From Pteria penguin (lineage: Eukaryota > Mollusca > Bivalvia > Pterioida > Pteriidae): DNA of 64,000 nucleotides. The position numbers and the translations under genes were made by a program. The notes under the pieces are model-generated. The model made no database searches, had not been told where the DNA came from, and was given only the letters and a program-made list of their open reading frames with translations. How positions within the stretch are numbered: the first letter of the stretch is position 1; every line of letters starts with the position of its first letter. Shown one piece after another: positions 37,090 to 51,000 of the stretch. The DNA is taken from NCBI GenBank assembly GCA_035048485.1, contig CM068590.1, positions 6,888,329 to 6,952,328 on the forward strand. Reading direction: 5' to 3'.

Positions 37090-38860
37090 TCCTGTCTATG
37101 ACAATGGAGACAATGGAGAAATGTGTATCCTGTCTATGACAATGAGGGTCCTGTGTTTGACAATGGAGAAATGTGTATATTCTTTCTGACAATAGAGAAA
37201 TGTGTGTCCTGTCTCTGAGATTGGAGAAATGGGTGTCCTGCCTCTGACAATGGAGAAATGTTTGTCATGTCTTTCACAATGAAGAAATGTATGTCCTGTC
37301 TCTGACAATGGAGAAATGTGTGTCCTGTCTATGACAATGGAGAAATTTGTGTCTTGTCTCTGACAATGGAGAAATGTGTGTACAGTCTCTGACAATGGAG
37401 AAATGTTTGTACTGTCTCTGACAATGGGGAAATGTGTGTCATGTCTCTGACAATGGAGAAATGTGTGTCCTGTCTATGACAATGGAGACAATGGAGAAAT
37501 GTGTGTCCTGTCTATGACAATGAGGGTCCTGTGTTTGACAATGGAGAAATGTGTATATTCTTTCTGACAATAGAGAAATGTGTGTCCTGTCTCTGAGAAT
37601 GGAGAAATGGGTGTCCTGCCTCTGACAATGGAGAAATGTTTGTCATGTCTTTCACAATGAAGAAATGTATGTCCTGTCTCTGACAATGGAGAAATGTGTG
37701 TCCTGTCTATGACAATGGAGAAATTTGTGTCTTGTCTCTGACAATGGAGAAATGTGTATCCTGTCTCTGACAATGGAGAAATGTGTGTCCTGCCTCTGAC
37801 AATGGAGAAATGTGTGTCCTGTCTATGAGAATGGAGAAAATTGTGTCGTGTCTCTGACAAAGGAAAATGGTGTATCCTGCCTCTGACAATGGAGAAATGT
37901 GTGTCCTATCTATGACAATGGCGAAATGTGTGTCCTGTCTTTGACAATGGAGAATGTGTGCCCTGTCTCTCACAAGAGAGAAATTGGCGCCCTGTCCCTC
38001 ACAATGGAGAAATGTATGTCCTGTCTCTGATATGGAGAAATGTGTATCTTGTCTCTGCCAATGAGAAATGTGTGTCATGTCTATGACAATGGAGAAATAT
38101 GTGTCCTTTCTCTGACAATGGAGAAGTCTGTGTCATGTCTCTGACAATGGAGAAATGTGTGTCCTGTCTATGACAATGGAGACAATGGAGAAATGTTTGT
38201 CCTGTCTATGACAATGAGGGTCCTGTGTTTGACAATGGAGAAATGTGGATATTCTTTCTGACAATAGAGAAATGTGTGTCCTGTCTCTGAGAATGGAGAA
38301 ATGGGTGTCCTGCCTCTGACAATTGAGAAATGTTTGTCATGTCTTTCACAATGAAGAAATGTATGTCCTGTCTCTGACAATGGAGAAATGTGTGTCCTGT
38401 CTATGACAATGGAGAAATTTGTGTCTTGTCTCTGACAATGGAGAAATGTGTATCCTGTCTCTGACAATGGAGAAATGTGTGTCCTGCCTCTGACAATGGA
38501 GAAATGTGTGTCCTGTCTATGACAATGGAGAAAATTGTGTCGTGTCTCTGACAAAGGAAAATGGTGTATCCTGCCTCTGACAATGGAGAAATGTGTGTCC
38601 TATCTATGACAATGGCGAAATGTGTGTCCTGTCTTTGACAATGGAGAATGTGTGCCCTGTCTCTCACAAGAGAGAAATTGGCGCCCTGTCCCTCACAATG
38701 GAGAAATGTGTGTCCTGTCTCTGATATGGAGAAATGTGTATCTTGTCTCTGCCAATGAGAAATGTGTGTCATGTCTATGACAATGGAGAAATATGTGTCC
38801 TTTCTCTGACAATGGAGAAGTCTGTGTCATGTCTCTGACAATGGAGAGATGTGTGTACTG
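37090..38860. repeat. Tandem duplications of 24 monomers (694 bp) and 13 monomers (378 bp)
   Basis: TGAGGGTCCT recurs at 37521 and 38215 (694), together with the whole block that follows. An abnormal junction, GACAATGGAGACAATGGAG, recurs at 36595, 37100, 37478 and 38172. The last three mark a 378-bp step and then the 694-bp step. Confidence 0.85.
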
Positions 38861-41800
38861 TCTCTGAAAATGGAGAAATGTGTGTACTGTCTCTTAAAAG
38901 AGAGAAATGTGTGTCCTGTCTCTGACAATGAGAAATGTGTGTCCTATCCCTGACAGTGGAAAAAAGAGTGTCCTGTGTCTGACAATGGAGAAATGTGTGT
39001 CCTGTCTCTGACAAGTGAGAAATTTTTGTCCTTTCTCTGACAAGGACAAATGTGTGTCTTGTCTTTGACAATGGAGAAATATTTTTCCTGTCTCTGACAA
39101 TGGAGAAATGTGTATGCTGTTTCTGACAATTGAGAAATTTGTGTCCTTTCTCTGACAAGGAGAAATTTGTATCCTGTCTTTGACAGTCGAGAAATGTGTA
39201 TCCTGTCTATAACAATGGAGAAATTTGTGTTCTGTCTCTGACATTGGAGAAATGTGTATCCTGTCTCTCACAATGGAGAAATGCGTATCCTCTCACTGAC
39301 AATGGAGAAATTTGTGCCTTGTCTCTGACAATGGAGAAATGTGTGAACTTTCTCTGACAATGGAGATATGTGTGTCCTGTCTCTGACGATGAGAAATGTG
39401 TGTCCTGTCTCTGACACTGGAGAAATTTTTGACCTTTCTCTGACAAGGAGAAATGTGTCTCCTGTCCCTGACAATGGAGAAATGTGTACTGTCTCTGACA
39501 TTGGAGAAATGTGTGTCCTGTGTCTGACAATGGAGAAATGTGTATCCTCTCTGATAATGGAGAAATAGGTGCCTTGTCTCTGACAACCGAGAAATGTGTG
39601 TACTGTGTCTGATAATCGAGAAATTTGTGTCCTGTCCATGACAATGGAGATATGTGTGTACTGTCTGACAATGGAGAAATGTGTGTCTTGTCTCTGAAAA
39701 TAGAGAAATGTGTGTCCTATCTCTGAGAATGGAGAAATTTGTGTCTTGTCTCTGACAATGGAAAAATGTGTGCCTTGTCTCTGAGAATGGAGAAATGTGT
39801 GTACTGTGTCAGACAATCGAGAAATGTTTGTACTGTGTCTGACAATGTAGAGATGTGTGTCCTGTCTCTGACAATGGAGAAATGTGCGTCATGTCTCTGA
39901 CAATGGAGAAATTTGTGTCCTGTCCCTGACAAGGAGAGATGTGTGTCCTGTGTCTTATAATGGAGAAATGTTTTCCTGTCTCTGGCAATAGAGAAATTTG
40001 TGTCCTGCCTCTAAGAACTATGGAAGGAGTGTCTTGCCTTTAAGAATGGAAAAATGTATGTACTGTCTCTGACAATGGAGAAATGTGTGTCCTGTGTCTG
40101 AAAATGGAGAAATTTGTGTCCTGTCTATGACAATGGAGAAATTTGTGTCCTGTCTATGACAATGGAGAAATGTGTATCCTGTCTATGAAAATGGAGAAAT
40201 GCGTATCTTGTATCTGAGAATGGAGAAATGTGTGCCATGTCCCTGACAATGGAAAAATGTGTGTACTGTCTTTGACAACGATGGTAGGCGTGTCTTGCCT
40301 TTAAAAATGGAAAAATGTATGTACTGTCTCAGATAATGGAGAAATGTGTGTCCTGTCTCTGACAGTGGAGAAAAGTGTGTAGTGTCTCTGACAATGGAAA
40401 AATTAGTGTCCTGTGTCCGACAATGGAGAAATGTGTATCCTGTCTCTGAGAATGGAGAAATGTGTATCCTGTCCCTGACGATGGAGAAATGTGTATCCTG
40501 TATCTGACGATGGAGAAAGGTGTGTCATGTCTCTGAGATTGGAGAAATTTGTGTCCTTTCTGTGACAAGGAGAAATGTGTGTCCTGTCGCTGACAATGGA
40601 GTAATGTGTGTCCTGTCTCTGATAATGGAGAAATGTGTGTCCTGTCTTTGACAATGGAGAAATTTGTGTCCTGTATCTGACAATAGAGAAATGTGTGTCC
40701 TGTCTCATAAAATGGAGAAATGTGTGTCCTGTCTCTGAAAATAGACAAATGTGTGTCCTGTCTCTGACAATGTAGATATGTGTGTCCTGTCTCAGACAAT
40801 GGAAAAATGAATGTCCTGTGTCTGACAATTGAGAAATGTGTATCCTGTCTATGACAATGGAGGAATGTGTGTCCTGTCTCTGACAATGGAGAAATGTGTG
40901 TCCTGTCTCTGACAATGAAGAAATCTGTGTCCTGCATCTGACAATGGAGAAATGTGTGTCTTGTCTCTGACAATGGAGAAATTTGTGTCTTTTCTCTGAC
41001 AATGGAGAAATATGTGTCCTGTCTTTGACAATGGAGAAAGTTGTGTACTGTCTCTCACAAAGGAGAAATGTGTGTGCTGTGTCTAACAACGGTGGAAGGC
41101 GAGTCCTGCCTCTACGAAAGGAAAAATGAGTGAAATGCCTCCGGCAATGGAGAAATGTGTATCCTGTGTCTGACAATAGAGAAATGTATGTACTGTCTAT
41201 TAAAAGAGAGAAATGTGTGTCCTGTCTCTGACAATGGAGAAATGTGTGGCCTGTCTCTGACAATTCAAAAATGAGTGTCCTGTGTCTGACAATGGAGAAA
41301 TGTGTATCCTGTCTCTCACAATGGAGAAATGTGTATCCTGTCTCTGACAATGGAGAAATGTATGTCATCTCTCTGACAATGGAGAAATTCGTGTCCTTTC
41401 TCTGACAAGGAGAAATGTGTGTCCTGTCTCTGAGAATGGAGAAATGTGTGTCTTTCCTCTGGCAATGGAGAAATTTGTGTCCTGTCTCTGAAAATGGAGA
41501 AATTTGTGTCCTTTCTCTGACAATGCAAAAATGTGTGTCCTGTCTCTGACAATGGAGAAATGTGTGTCCTGTCTCTGACAATGGAGAAATGTGTGTCCTC
41601 TCTATGATAATGGAGAAATTTGTGTTATATCTATGTCAATGGAGAAATATGTGTCCTGTCTCTGACAATAGAGAAATGTCTGTACTGCCTCTGAGAATGG
41701 AAAAATTTGTGAACTATCTCTAACAACGGTGTAACGCGTGTCTTGCCTCTAAGAATGGAGAAAAGAGTGTGATGCCTCTGAGAATTGAGAAATGTGTGTT

Positions 41801-44459
41801 TTGTGTCTGACAATGGAGAAATATGTGTCCTGTCTCTCACAATGGAGAAATGTGTATCTTGTCTCTGACAATGGAGAAATGTGTGTCATCTCTCTGACAA
41901 AGGAGAAATGTGTGTCCTTTCTCTGACAAGGAGAAATGTGTGTCCTGTCTTTGATAATGGAGAAATGTCTGTCCTCTCTCTGACAATGTAGAAATATCTG
42001 CCCTGTTTATAACATGGAAAAATGTGTGTCCTGTGTCTGACAATGGAGAAATGTGTATCCTGTCTCTGACAATGGAGAAATGGGTATCCTCTCTCTGACA
42101 ATGGAAAAATTTGCGTACTGTCTCTAACAACGGTGTAAGGCGTGTCTTGCCTCTAAGAATGGAAAAATGAATGTAATGCCTCTGACAATTGAGAAATGTG
42201 TGTTTTGTGTCTGACAATGGAGAAATGTGTGTCCTGTCTCTGACATTGGGGAAATGTGTGTCCTGTCTCTACAAATGGAAAAATAAGTGTCCTGTGTCTG
42301 ACAAAGGAGAAATGTGTATCATGTCTCTGACAATGGAAAAAATTTTGTACTGTCTCTAACAACGACGGTGTAAGGCGTATCTTGCCTCTAAAAATAGAAA
42401 AATGAGTGTAATGCCTCTGACAATGGAGAAATGTGTGTTTTGTGTATGACAATGGAGAAATGTCTGTCTTGTCTCTGACAATGGAGAAATGTGTGTCCTG
42501 TCTCTGACAATGGAAAATTAAGTGTCCTGTGTCTGACAATGGAGAAATATGTATCCTGTTCATAACAATGGGGAAGTGTTTGTCCTGTCTCTGACAATGG
42601 AGGAATGTGTGTCCTGCCTCTGACAATGGAGAAATGGGTGTCCTGTCTCTGGCAATGGAGAAATTGGTGTCATGTCTCTGACAACGATGGAAAGCGTGTC
42701 TTGCCTTTAAGAATTGAAAAATGTATGTACTGTCTCTGACATTGTAGAAATGTGTGTCCTGTTTCTGACAATAGAGAAATGTGTGTCCTGTACCTGAAAA
42801 TAGAGAAATGTTTGTCCTGTCTCTAACAATGGAGAAATGTATGTAGTGTCTCTGACAATCGAAAAATGAGTATCATTTGTCCATCAATGGAGAAATGTGT
42901 ATCCTGGCTCTGACAATGGAGAAATGTGTGTACTGTCTCCGACAATGAAGAAATGTGTGTCCTGCATCTGACAATGGAGAAATGTGTGTCCTGTCTCTGA
43001 CAATAAAGAAATTTGTGTCCTTTGTCTGACAAGGAGAAATATGTGTCCTGTCTCTGACAATGGAGAAATGTGTGTCCTGTGTCTGACAATGGAGAATGTG
43101 TCCTGTTTATGACAATGGAGAAATGTGTGTCTTGTCTCTGACAATGGAGAAATACGTGTCCTCTCTCTGACAATGGAGAAATGTGTGTACTGTCTCTGAC
43201 AATGGAGAAATGTGTGCACTGTCTCTAACAACGGTGGAAGGCGTGTCTTGCCTCTAAGAATGGAAAAATGAGTGAAATGCCTCTGGTAATGGAGAAACTT
43301 GTGTCCTGTGTCTGACAATGGAGAAATGTATGTACTGTCTCTTAAAAAAGAGAAATGTGTGTCCTGTCCCTGACAATGGAGAAATGTGTGTCCTGCCTCT
43401 GACAATGAAGAAATGTGTGTCCTGTCTCTGACAATGGAGAAATTTGTGTCCTGTCTCTGACAATAGAGAAATTTCTGTCCTGTCTCTGACAATAGAGAAA
43501 TGTTTGTCCTGTATCTGACAATGGAGAAATGTTTTTCCTGCCTCTGAAAATGGAGAAATGTGTGTCCTGTGTCTGACAATAGAGAAATGTGTGTCCTGTG
43601 TCTGACAATGGAGAAATTTGTGTCCTTTCTCTAGCAAGGAGGAAATTGTGTGGTTTCTCTAGCGAGGAGGAATTTGTGTCCTTTCACTGACAAGGAGAAA
43701 TGTGTGTCCTGTCTCTGACTATGTAGAAATGTGTGTCCTGTCTCTGACAATGGAGAAATGTGTGTCCTGTCTATGAGAAGGGAGAAATTTGTGTCCTGTC
43801 TCTAACAATGGAGAAATATTTGTCCTGTCTCTGACAATGGAGAAATGTTTGTATTCTCTCTGACAATGGACAAATGTGTGTACTGTCTCTAACAACGGTG
43901 GAAAGCGTGTCTTGCCTCTAAGAATGGAAAAATGAGTGTAATGCCTCTGACAATGGAGAAATATGTGCCCTGTGTCTGACAATGGAGAAATGTGTGTACT
44001 GTCTCTTAATGGAGAGAAATGTGTGTCCTGTCTACAAAAATGGAGAAATTTGTGTTCTTTCTCTGACAAGAAGAAATTTGTGTCCTGTCTTTGACAATGG
44101 AGAAATTTTTGTCCTGTCTCTGACAATGGAGAAATGTGGGGTCTGTCTATGACAATGGAGAAATTTGTGTCCTGTCTCTGACAATGGAGAAAGGTGTATT
44201 TTGTCTCTGACAATGGAGAAATGTGGGTCCTGTCCATGACAATCAGAAATGTATGTCCTGTCTCTGACAATGGAGAAATGTGTGTCCTGTCTCTGACAAT
44301 GGAAAAATGTGTGCCCTGTCTCTGACAATGGAGAAATGTGTGTTCTGTCTATGACAATGGAGAAATATGTGTCCTGTCTCTGACAATGGAGAAATGTATA
44401 TTTTGTCTCTGACAATGGAGAAATGCGTATCCTGTTTCTGACAATTAGGAAATGTGTGC

Positions 44460-46365
44460 CTTGTCTCTGACAATGGAGAAATGTGGGTCCTGTCCCTGAC
44501 AATCAGAAATGTATGTCCTGTCTCTGACAATGGAGAAATGTGTGTCCTGTCTCTGACAATGGAGAAATGAGTGTCCTATGTTTGACAATTGAGAAATGTG
44601 GGTACTGTCTCTTAAAAGATAGAAATTTGTGTCCTGTCTATGACAATGGAAAAACTAAGTGTCCTGTGTCTGACAATGGAGAAATGTGTATCCTGTCTAT
44701 GGCTATGGCGTAATGTGTGTCCTGTCTCTGACAATGGAGAAATGTGTGTCCTGTCTCTGACAATGGAAAAATGAGTTTCCCGTGTCTGACAATTGAAAAA
44801 TGTGTATCCTGTCTTTGACTATGGAGAAATGTGTATCCTGTCTCCCATAATAGAGAAATGTGTATCCTGTCTCTGACAACGGAGAAATGAGATACCTGTC
44901 TCTGACAATGGCGAAACGTGTCTCCTGTCTCTGACAATGGAGAAATGTGTGTCTTGTCTTTGAAAATGAAGAAATATGTGCGCTGTATAAAACAAGGAAA
45001 AATTTATGTCCTGTGTCTGACAATGAAGAAATGGGTATCCTGTCTCTGACAATCGAGAAATATGTGTCCTGTCTTCGACAATGGAGAAATGTGTGTACGT
45101 CTCAGACAATGGAAAAATGAGTGTCCTGTGTCTGACAAGGAGAAATGTGTATCCTGTCTCTGACCATAGAGAAATGTGTGTCCTGTCTCTCACAATGGAG
45201 AAATGTGTGTCCTGCCTCTGACAATGGAGAAATGTGTGTGCTGTCTCTGACAAGGAGAAATGTGTGTCCTGTCTCTGGCAATGCAGAACTGTGTGTCCTG
45301 TCTCTGAGAATGGTGAAATGTGTCTCCTGTTTATGAGAATGGAGAAATTTGTGTCCTGTCTCTGACAATGGAAAAATGCGTGCATTGTCTCTGACAATGG
45401 AGAAATGTGTGCCTTGTCTCTGACAATGGAGAAATGTGGGTCCTGTCCCTGACAATCAGAAATGTATGTCCTGTCTCTGACAATGGAGAAATGTGTGTCC
45501 TGTCTCTGACAATGGAGAAATGAGTGTCCTATGTTTGACAATTGAGAAATGTGGGTACTGTCTCTTAAAAGATAGAAATTTGTGTCCTGTCTATGACAAT
45601 GGAAAAACTAAGTGTCCTGTGTCTGACAATGGAGAAATGTGTATCCTGTCTATGGCTATGGCGTAATGTGTGTCCTGTCTCTGACAATGGAGAAATGTGT
45701 GTCCTGTCTCTGACAATGGAAAAATGAGTTTCCCGTGTCTGACAATTGAAAAATGTGTATCCTGTCTTTGACTATGGAGAAATGTGTATCCTGTCTCCCA
45801 TAATAGAGAAATGTGTATCCTGTCTCTGACAACGGAGAAATGAGATACCTGTCTCTGACAATGGCGAAACGTGTCTCCTGTCTCTGACAATGGAGAAATG
45901 TGTGTCTTGTCTTTGAAAATGAAGAAATATGTGCGCTGTATAAAACAAGGAAAAATTTATGTCCTGTGTCTGACAATGAAGAAATGGGTATCCTGTCTCT
46001 GACAATCGAGAAATATGTGTCCTGTCTTCGACAATGGAGAAATGTGTGTACGTCTCAGACAATGGAAAAATGAGTGTCCTGTGTCTGACAAGGAGAAATG
46101 TGTATCCTGTCTCTGACCATAGAGAAATGTGTGTCCTGTCTCTCACAATGGAGAAATGTGTGTCCTGCCTCTGACAATGGAGAAATGTGTGTGCTGTCTC
46201 TGACAAGGAGAAATGTGTGTCCTGTCTCTGGCAATGCAGAACTGTGTGTCCTGTCTCTGAGAATGGTGAAATGTGTCTCCTGTTTATGAGAATGGAGAAA
46301 TTTGTGTCCTGTCTCTGACAATGGAAAAATGCGTGCATTGTCTCTGACAATGGAGAAATGTGTGT
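44460..46365. repeat. Near-identical tandem duplication of 953 bp
   Basis: The block from about 44460 to 45412 is followed directly by a copy at 45413-46365. Every diagnostic variant I compared matches at +953, including CCCATAATAG, TAAAACAAGG, GAGATACCTG and GGCAATGCAGAACTG. I saw no difference in the parts compared. The copies part at GTGTGCCTTG versus GTGTGTTCTG. Confidence 0.9.
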
Positions 46366-48070
46366 TCTGTCTATGACAATGGAAAAATATGTGTCCTGTC
46401 TCTGACAATGGAGAAATGTGTATTTTGTCTCTGACAATGGAGAAATGCGTATCCTGTCTCTGACAATGGAGAAATGTGTGCCCTGTCTCTGACAATGTTG
46501 AAATGTATGTACTGTTTCTGACAATGGAGAAATGTGTGTCCTGTCTCTGACAACGAGAAATATATGTCCTGTATCTGAAAATGGAGAAATGTCTGTCCTG
46601 TGTCTGAAAATGGAGAAATGTGTGTACTGTCTCTTAAAAGAGAGAAATGTGTGTCCTGTGTCTGAAAATGGAGAAATGTGTGCACTGTCTCTTAAAAGAG
46701 AGAAATGTGTGTCCTGTCTCTGACAATGGAGAAATGTGTATTTTGTCTCTGACAATGGAGAAATGCGTATCCTGTCTCTGACAATGGAGAAATGTGTGCC
46801 TTGTCTCTGACAATGTTGAAATGTATGTACTGTCTATGACAATGGCGAAATGAGTGTCCTGTCTCTGACAATTGAGAAATGTGTGTCTCGTCTCTGATAA
46901 TGGAGAAATTTGTTTTCTTTCTCTGACAAGGAGAAATGTGTGACCTGTTTTTGACAATGGAGAAATGTGTGTCCTGTCTCTGACAATGGAGAAATGTGTA
47001 TCCTGTCTATGACAATTGCGAAATGGGTATCCTGTCTCAGACAATGGAGAAATGCCTGTACTGTCTCTGACAATGTAGAAATGTGTGTACTGTCTCTGAC
47101 AATGCAGAAATGTGTGTCCTTTTTATGACAATGAAGAAATATGTTTCCTGTCTATAACAAGGAAAAATGTGTGTCCTGTGTCTGACAATGGAGAAATGTG
47201 TATCCTGTCTCTGACAATGAGAAATGTATGTCCTGTCTCTGACAATGGAGAAATGTGTGTCCTGTGTTTGACAATGGAGAAATATGTGTACTGTCTCTTA
47301 AAAGAGAGAAATGTGTTTCCTGTCGCTGACAATGGACAAATGTGTGTCCTGTCTATGACAATGGAAAAATAAATGTCCTGTGTCTGACAATGGAGAAATG
47401 TGTATCCTGTCTATGACAATGGCGAAATGTGTGTCCTGTTTCTGACAATGGAGAAATGTTTGTCCTTTCTCTGACAATGGAAAAATGAGTGTCCTGTGTC
47501 TGACAATTGAGAAATGCGCATCCTGTCTCTGACAATGTAGTTTTGTGTTTCCTGTCTCCGTCAATAGAAAAATGTGTATCCTGTCTCTGACAATGGAGAA
47601 ATGTGTGTCCTGTCTCTGACAATGGAGGAACTTGTGTCCTTTCTCTAACAAGGAGAAATATGTGCGCTGTCTATGACAATGGAAAAATAGATGTCCTGTG
47701 TCTGACAATGGAGAAATGTGTATCCTGTCTATGAGAATGGTGAAATGTGTGTCCTGTGTCTGACAATGGAGAAATGTGTGTCCTGTCTCTGACAATGGAA
47801 AAATGAGTGTCCTGTGTCTGACAATTGAGAAATGCGCATCCTGTCTCTGACAATGTAGAAATGTGTATCCTGTGTCCGTCAATAGAGAAATGTGTATCCT
47901 GTCTCCGACAATGGAGAGTTATGTCCTTTCTCTGACAAGGAGAAATGTGAGCTGTCTTTGACAATGGAGAAATGTGTGTCCTTTCTCTGAAAATGGAGAA
48001 ATGTGTGTCCTGTCTATGACAATGGAGAAATTTTTGTCCTTTCCCTGACAATGGCGAAATGTGTATCCTG

Positions 48071-51000
48071 TCTATGACATTGGAGAAATGGGTATCCTGT
48101 CTATGACATTGGAGAAATGGGTATTCTGTCTCTGACAATGGAGAAATGTCTGTACTGTCTCTGACAATGTAGAAATATGTGTCCTGTCTCTGACAACAAA
48201 GAAATGTGTGTCCTGTCCCCGACAATGGGGATATGTGTGTCCTGTCTCTGACAAAGGAGAAGTGTGTGTCCCGTCTCAGACAATGGAAAAATGAGTGTCC
48301 TGTGTCTGACAATGGAGAAATGTGTGTACTGTCTCTTAATCGAGAGAAATATGTGTCCTGTCTCTGACAATGTAGAAATGTGTGTCCTGTCTCTGACAAT
48401 GGAAAAATGAGTGTCCTGTGTCTCATAACTGAGAAATGTGTATCCGTTTCTGACAATGGAGAAATGTGTGCCTTGTCTCTGACAATGCTGAAATGTATGT
48501 ACTGTCTCTGACAATGGAGAAATGTGTGTCTTGTCTCTGACAACGAGAAATGTATGTCCTGTATCTGACAATTGAGAAAAGTGTGTCCTGTGTCTGAAAA
48601 TGGAGAAATGTGTGTGCTGTCTCTTGAAAGAGAGAAATCTGTGTCCTGTGTCTGACAATGGAGAAATGTGTATCCTATGTATGGCAATGGCAAAATATGT
48701 GTCCTGTCTCGGACAATGGAGAATTGTGTGTCTTGTCTCTGACAATGGAAAAATGAGTGTCCTGTCTCTGACAATCCAGAAATGTGTATCTTGTCTCTGA
48801 CAATGGAGAAATTTGTTTTCTTTCTCTGACAAGGAGTAATGTGTGACCTGTTTTTGACAATGGAGAAATGTGTGTCCTGTCTCTGACAATGGAGAAATGT
48901 GTATACTGTCTATGACAATTGAGAAATGGGTATCCTGTCTCTGACAATGGAGAAATGCCTGTACTGTCTCTGACAATGTAGAAATGTGTGTACTGTCTCT
49001 TGCAATGCAGAAATGTGTGTCCTTTTTATGACAATGAAGAAATATGTTTCCTGTCTATAACAAGGAAAAATGTGTGTCCTGTGTCTGACAATGGAGAAAT
49101 GTGTATCCTGTCTCTGACAATGAGAAATGTATGTCCTGTCTCTGACAATGGAGAAATGTGTGTCCTGTGTTTGACAATGGAGAAATGTGTGTACTGTCTC
49201 TTAAAAGAGAGAAATGTGTTTCCTGTCGCTGACAATGGAGAAATGTGTGTCCTGTCTATGACAATGGAAAAATAAATGTCCTGTGTCTGACAATGGAGAA
49301 ATGTGTATCCTGTCTATGACAATGGCGAAATGTGTGTCCTGTCTCTGACAATGGAAAACTGAGTGTCCTGTGTCTGACAATTGAGAAATGCGCATCCTGT
49401 CTCTGACAATGTAGATTTGTGTTTTCTGTCTCCGTCAATAGAAAAATCTGTATCCTGTCTCTGACAATGGAGGGATTTGTGTCCTTTCTCTAACAAGGAG
49501 AAATATCTGCGCTGTCTATGACAATGGAAAAATAGATGTCCTGTGTCTGACAATGGAGAAATGAGATACCTGTCTCTGACAATGGCGAAACGTGTCTCCT
49601 GTCTCTGACAATGGAGAAATGTGTGTCTTGTCTATGAAAATGAAGAAATATGTGCCCTGTATAAAACAAGGAAAAATTTATGTCCTGTGTCTGACAATGG
49701 AGAAATGTGTATCCTGTCTCTGACAATGAAGAAATGGGTATCCTGTCTCTGACAATCGAGAAATGTGTGTCCTGTCTTCGACAATGGAGAAATCTGTGTA
49801 CGTCTCAGACATTGGAAAAATGAGTGTCCTGTGTCTGACAATGAGAAATGTGTATCCTGTCTTTGACCATAGAGAAATGTGTGTCCTGTCTCTCACAATG
49901 GAGAAATGTGTGTCCTGCCTCTGACAATGGAGAAATGTGTGTGCTGTCTCTGACAAGGAGAAATGTGTGTCCTGTCTCTGGCAATGCAGAACTGTGTGTC
50001 CTGTCTCTGACAATGGAGAAATGTGTGTCCTGTCTATGACAATGGAGTAATTTGTGTCCTGTCTCTGACAATGGAAAAATGTGTGCCCTGTCTCTGACAA
50101 TGGAGAAATGTGTGTTCTGTCTATGACAATGGAGAAATATGTGTCCTGTCTCTGACAATGGAGAAATGTGTATTTTGTCTCTGACAATGGAGAAATGCGT
50201 ATCATGTTTCTGACAATTTGGAAATGTATGCCTTGTCTCTGACAATGGAGAAATGTGGGTCCTGTCCCTGACAATCAGAAATGTATGTCCTGTCTCTGAC
50301 AATGGAGAAATGTGTGTCCTGTCTCTGACAATGGAGAAATGAGTGTCCTGTGTTTGACAATTGAGAAATGTGGGTACTGTCTCTTAAAAGATAGAAATTT
50401 GTGTCCTGTCTATGACAGTGGAAAAATAAATGTCCTGTGTCTGACAATGGAGAAATGTGTATCCTGTCTATGGCTATGGCGAAATGTGTGTCCTGTCTCT
50501 GACAATGGAGAAATGTGTGTCCTGTCTCTGACAATGGAAAAATGAGTTTCCCGTGTCTGACAATTGATAAATGTATATCCTGTCTATGACATTGGAGAAA
50601 TGGGTATCCTGTCTATGGCATTGGAGAAATGGGTATTCTGTCTCTGACAATGGAGAAATGTCTGTACTGTCTCTGACAATGTAGAAATATGTGTCCTGTC
50701 TCTGACAACAAAGAAATGTGTGTCCTGTCCCCGACAATGGGGATATGTGTGTCCTGTCTCTGACAAAGGAGAAGTGTGTGTCCCGTCTCAGACAATGGAA
50801 AAATGAGTGTCCTGTGTCTGACAATGGAGAAATGTGTGTACTGTCTCTTAATCGAGAGAAATATGTGTCCTGTCTCTGACAATGTAGAAATGTGTGTCCT
50901 GTCTCTGACAATGGAAAAATGAGTGTCCTGTGTCTCATAACTGAGAAATGTGTATCCGTTTCTGACAATGGAGAAATGTGTGCCTTGTCTCTGACAATGC

